In this document: piece by piece, positions 59,854 through 64,000 of the stretch
Layout: every line of letters begins with the position of its first letter
How positions within the stretch are numbered: position 1 is the first letter of the stretch
NCBI RefSeq assembly: GCF_000801105.2
Contig: NC_079515.1
Span: 25,877,407-25,941,406 of the forward strand
Length of the DNA stretch: 64,000 nt
DNA from: Raphanus sativus
Lineage: Eukaryota; Streptophyta; Magnoliopsida; Brassicales; Brassicaceae
Direction: 5' to 3'
The notes under the pieces: generated by a model
Databases searched by the model: none
The model's input: the letters and a program-made list of their open reading frames with translations, nothing else
What the model was told of the DNA's origin: nothing
Program-made: the position numbers and the translations under genes

Positions 59854-62800
59854 TCTTTATATATAAAGTACAGTTCTCTCATTCCTGGACCCTCCACCTA
59901 GGATGACACGTCATTAATTCGAGTCATGGCATTGTGACACGTGTCCCATTCGTTTAAATGCAGCACTTCATTAATCCTGTGAGCTGTTGGGCTTTGACCA
60001 ATGCGGCCCAAATAAACAAAGTTCGTCCGTAACCTAATCCTAATGACGGGAGTTCGTCTCTCCTCTTCTTCGACATGCCGACACGGCCATCTTCATCTTT
60101 TGCAGACCGAGCATGTACTTTGTTGAAAGTGATGGGAGACGAGCTTTACGGCTGATCTCCGTGGCATAATCTGTTCGTCTTCTTTAGAGTGGATTACGCC
60201 TGAGAAGAGAAATTCGAAGCGTTTCATGATGCAATCAATCGTCGTCAGTAGTGATCATCTTAAGTGCTTAATCCCACTTTTACCACGATTCCTCATTCCA
60301 TGTATCGACCCTTCCTTCCAGTCGGTCAATCTCCATGTATAAAAAGATATGCCTTATTGCCTTAATCCCGTAAACACAATTGTTTTGATTTTTCTCACAA
60401 CAGTAAAAACTTTTTTTGAGCAGAGTGGCTAGCTTATCTCTCCTCCTTGATGACTTCAATGGTCGCTGTAGCACCACCGCTGTCTGCTCAGATTTTGGGA
60501 TGCCAAGAATGTGAATAGAAGCGGAGAGCTTATGGAGGTCGAAATCCACTCTTCTTGACGATCAGGTACCTCTTTTGATGTTGAAAAACAAACGCCTCCC
60601 TTTCCCTTCAGGATTTATCATTTATATATAACTTTAAGATTAGAGTTCATGGTGTTCTGGAGCTGTTGCCAATCCATAGATTTAACTAATATGTGTTTCG
60701 TGGTCAAGGCCTGGCACATTAACTTAGGTTTTTTGTAATAATTAAAACACTGCAGATAAATAAACATAGATTCAAATATGAATATTCTTCTTATAAGGGT
60801 TTGACGGAAATCTATCATGGTATTGATCACGACATTGATGTAAATGGTTTTAAACTAGAGTCGCTTCCTTTCCATTTAAATTAATCTCAGAAAAATGTTG
60901 TGTTATGAATTAAACGGTGAAGATATATAATGGGCATATGTCTATTTTTATTATGCAGCTTAAAGGAGAAGTATCGAGTATTATTATGAGAGTGGTAGTT
61001 CATAAAGTTTTGCCGTCACGAAAGATGAAGAATATAGAGCTCTCACATGTAAGACGCCAACAGAAACTATAATGTGAGTTTATTCCTATCTTTTATTGTT
61101 ATTTCGACGTATATCTTAATGTTCTATGTTTTCTATGTTTCTTTTGTTTTATGTTTTCCTCTGTTCTTATCAGAAAATGTATTTTTCTTTCTATTTGGGT
61201 TAATTTAGAGAGGAAGTTTAGTTTGTTTTGATCCCTGAGGAAGCTAGACAGCTTGAAAAGCAACTCAGACATACGACTAAGGAGAAGAATGAAGCTTTGG
61301 GAGGCCAAGACTCTGGGAAGGTGTTGTCTTTGAGTTTCTCTTACTGTCTATAAACCCAAGATAAGTGTTTACTATTCCATGAGTTCTTCTCCAACAAGAT
61401 GAATCTCACTATGACCAGGTTAGAACTTAGGCATGGGATAGCTGCTATTTCATCCAAAGGCAAAGAAGTGAGCAAAGCTGAGACTAAAGCTGGGGAAGGA
61501 GACGTAATGTCACTGAATCCAACGTCAAACGCATGATCACCACCTAGACAGTAATACTGGCAGAAAAGTATTGTCTGATAAATTGAGCTGTCTTTCCCAA
61601 TATTGAGCAGAGCCTCCTCACAAGTTATTGGCCAAGACGAAGCTGTCAAAGCCATTACCCGGGCGATCCGACGTGCATGTGACCGCACAATCACAAGTTT
61701 CATTTTCAATGTTAACGGTTTTTGTTTAAAGTTTTCTATGTACATTATGTTTTATGTAATTCTTTCATGCTGCTTGATCCTATATCTAAAACATCACACT
61801 AAGTGAACATATTTGTAAACTATGCATTTTGAAAATGTACTAATCATTTCTCATACTTTTTCTTTTCTTTTTGGTGACAGTTGAAAGTAGTTCGCCGTAA
61901 TGGAATTACATCATTCAGATGGGGTTTTCTGAAAAAAAGATTCGGTTGTCTGAGTAAATAACTAAATGAAAGTAATACCTTCAAAAGTTAAAAGTAATAC
62001 AGCACAAGACGTTGGTAAACGTTAGTTCTTATTATTTTCTGAAACTGTTTTAGTCATTTAAAAAAGAAGGTTTGACTTACAAACTATTTCCTGAAGACAG
62101 CTTATAAGCCTCTGGCAAAGATAAAGCATCTATTTTCCTTATGGAAGCCAAAGGTCCAGAATGTTCAAAAATTCTTCATGTGGATAGTGACGAGATGATG
62201 TTGTGGATGTCTTGATCTATCTTTTTAAACAAAGCTTCATGGGTGATGTACTGCTGGTTGTGAAATACATTATTACTCAGTTTCCAAAGATTAAAATAGG
62301 TCCTTGAGCTCTTATCTTCCTGAGAATAGGTGGTAAGTGTTCCACACTACTTAGAGCTGGACCAAGATTAAGAGCTGGTTCGTCCTTATGTGATAGCATT
62401 GTGACAATATGTTACATATTGTAAATTATCATGTGCAATACCGAGAAATTTTGTTTTTGGTCTAAATTTCAAAAACACTGAGACATCTTAAATCTATACA
62501 TATGCTGATAATGAAAAACCATTTGGTCCAAGGGTGAGTAAATGATTTTATTTGACACTGAGCAAGTTCTTTTGAAACAAAACATTTTAAAACCCAGTTT
62601 TTGTTTAATCATTAAATTGGACCATACACTATACTAAATTCTAATTTTTAGTCGATCTATTTCAGAATTTTCTGTCCACCGCAAATCATTTTTAATAAAG
62701 TCCTGTAAAAGCTCCAAAAAATAAATAATTTATAACTATATAATTTTATAAATTTCTAGAATTATTCTTTAAACAATCTATTACAATTATATATTTATGA

Positions 62801-63204
62801 AATTAATTTTCGGTAAAATAAAAAAAAATAATTTAATTTATTGTTCGTACAAATTGTTAATTTTTTAAAACCAAATTTTATATCTTTTCCTTACACTTTT
62901 TTTTATTTACATACTAACAACTACCTAAATAAATATTAACCAACCACATAAACCTCAGGTTTTGAACATGAAAACGCTAATAACGCTAATGATCAATCAA
63001 ATCATAACAAAGATAAGATATAAATCCACCTATAAAATAAAAAATGTTCCATAAAGCATGACTTATTAGTCTGCTGTTACAATAACATGTAAAAATCTAA
63101 CTAATATATATAATTTTACATAATACAAATATATATTATATACACTATAACCGTTTCAATTAAATTTTAATTTACATCCCGCCCGCAGGACGGGCCGACC
63201 CTAG
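59854..63204 (+). mobile_element. Helitron, about 3.35 kb, carrying host gene fragments
   Basis: It starts TCTTTATATATAAAGTAC after A at 59854. It ends with a GC hairpin (gcccg...cgggc, 63181-63195) and CTAG at 63201-63204 before T. The early part (tgacacgtcat..., cacgtgtccc) looks like captured plant promoter DNA. ClpC fragments lie at 61234-61690. Around 62136-62340 the minus strand has LINE-like coding (LWKLSNNVFHNQQYI). No RepHel is visible. Confidence 0.6.
61234..61690 (+). pseudogene. ClpC (plastid Hsp100 chaperone) gene fragment
   Basis: Three exon-like pieces match ClpC in order: PEEARQLEKQLRHTTKEKNEA (61234-61320), RLELRHGIAAISSKGKEVSK and following (about 61418-61534), and SQVIGQDEAVKAITRAIRRA (about 61606-61680), the start of the second ATPase domain. 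Intron-like gaps remain, so capture was from DNA and not from mRNA. Stops and drift show it is dead. Confidence 0.7.
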
Positions 63205-64000
63205 TACAATATATATTATTTGTGGAAACTTGAAAGATCAATGATCATCCCTACAAACATGCACACGTTATGCTTTTTTCATAATTTCTTTTTCACCTCT
63301 GCTAAAGTTAAACTTGGGACCTCTGTAAAGTTTTTCATGAAGTCTTAGAAAACTAAATCTGAAAGTTCCATCAGTTTCAACATATTCAGATCTGTTTATC
63401 AGATAAATAAAAAATAAGAAGTTTCAAAAAAAAAAATAAAAAAATAAGAGCTTTAAGGAATAAGATAATTACCAGATGAAGAAAATCCAAACATAAAGAT
63501 TTACCAAAAACGATCAGATCTGTTTTGACTCCACCATTAACTTCAATATACAAGATCCTCTCCTCCACTTTGACACCTCCGACAACAACCTACGAGACTT
63601 CTTCTTCTAGTTCAGACAACTCTTCCACTTTGACAGTTTCAGAACTGAAGTTAAACCAGAGATTCAAAACATAGTTTAGAAAAAAATAAAAACTTTAATT
63701 AATCAACAAAAAGTTTCCAAATGTAGAAAAATCAGATATAGAGATTCACCAAAACATTCAGACATGTTAAGAAATATGAGAGATCAAAGAAGATTCTATT
63801 AGAAGACTTCTAGTGCGTTATATATTAGAAGACTTACGATAAGAATTTCCAAAAGTTTTCCAAAATTTAACTCATATATGAAAAATTGCATATCAAAAAA
63901 CGTTCAAATGACTTCAAAAGAGAAAAGCTTTAATAATATTTCTTATGATTAAATAATAAATAAAACAGTCTTATTACATTAGCATATAAAACACCCAAAA
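63205..64000. other. AT-rich intergenic DNA at the window edge
   Basis: Near-repeats of ccaaaaacnntcagatctg and of tctccactttgacac/ctcttccactttgacag occur at about 63500-63640 and again near 63750. No gene recognised. Confidence 0.35.

Noticed and set aside
1..64000. CRISPR arrays, operons, bacterial-type promoters
   Set aside because: The DNA is clearly plant nuclear and no regular spacer-repeat arrays are present.

Overview
The window is plant nuclear DNA. It has intron-containing genes with GT-AG, GC-AG and AT-AC introns, plastid-targeted proteins, very AT-rich intergenic DNA, and many Helitrons, hAT and Mutator-like elements, SINEs and L1-type LINEs. The gene order VQ protein, HIPP, Aladin, PSRP5, two DHHC acyltransferases, CHL27, SIP2;1, PIP5K4, subgroup-Ib bHLH is the order I know from Arabidopsis thaliana chromosome 3 (about At3g56880 to At3g56980). 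With the TE load, this points to a Brassica or close relative. Species and subgenome cannot be decided from the sequence.

Layout. 1-9262 is TE-rich: a Helitron end, a LINE 3' fragment between 112-bp duplicated flanks, a 1.7-kb MULE with long inverted arms, and a short Helitron. 9263-36745 is the gene-dense block: VQ24-like (+), HIPP (-), Aladin WD40 (+), plastid PSRP5 (-), two tandem DHHC S-acyltransferases (+,+), CHL27 cyclase (+), aquaporin SIP2;1 (-), cytosolic pyruvate kinase (-), MORN-type PIP5K4 (+). The pyruvate kinase is the one gene I do not expect here from Arabidopsis synteny. 36746-52645 is a TE-filled interval with a wrecked Ib bHLH pseudogene, a minisatellite-bearing TIR element, two SINEs, two clean hAT-type elements, a pyruvate-kinase relic, and one intact Ib bHLH gene at 49222-50131. 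52646-58071 is a nearly full-length L1-type LINE with a 19-bp target-site duplication and two ORF-breaking lesions. 58072-64000 is AT-rich and holds a 3.35-kb Helitron that carries fragments of a plastid ClpC chaperone gene.

Function. This is ordinary collinear plant gene space and not one pathway. The genes cover chlorophyll synthesis (CHL27), plastid translation (PSRP5), nuclear-pore structure (Aladin), protein palmitoylation (two PATs), phosphoinositide signalling (PIP5K4), ER aquaporin (SIP2;1), glycolysis (pyruvate kinase), metal binding (HIPP), WRKY-linked regulation (VQ) and iron-deficiency transcription (bHLH). I found no new coding system. The most interesting items are an 82-nt U12-type AT-AC intron in the Aladin gene, a bHLH pseudogene broken by nested elements, at least seven very short insertions flanked by duplications, a perfect 46-bp inverted repeat abutting the LINE target site, a ClpC-carrying Helitron, and a TIR element whose interior is a 26-bp minisatellite with a related unoccupied site nearby.
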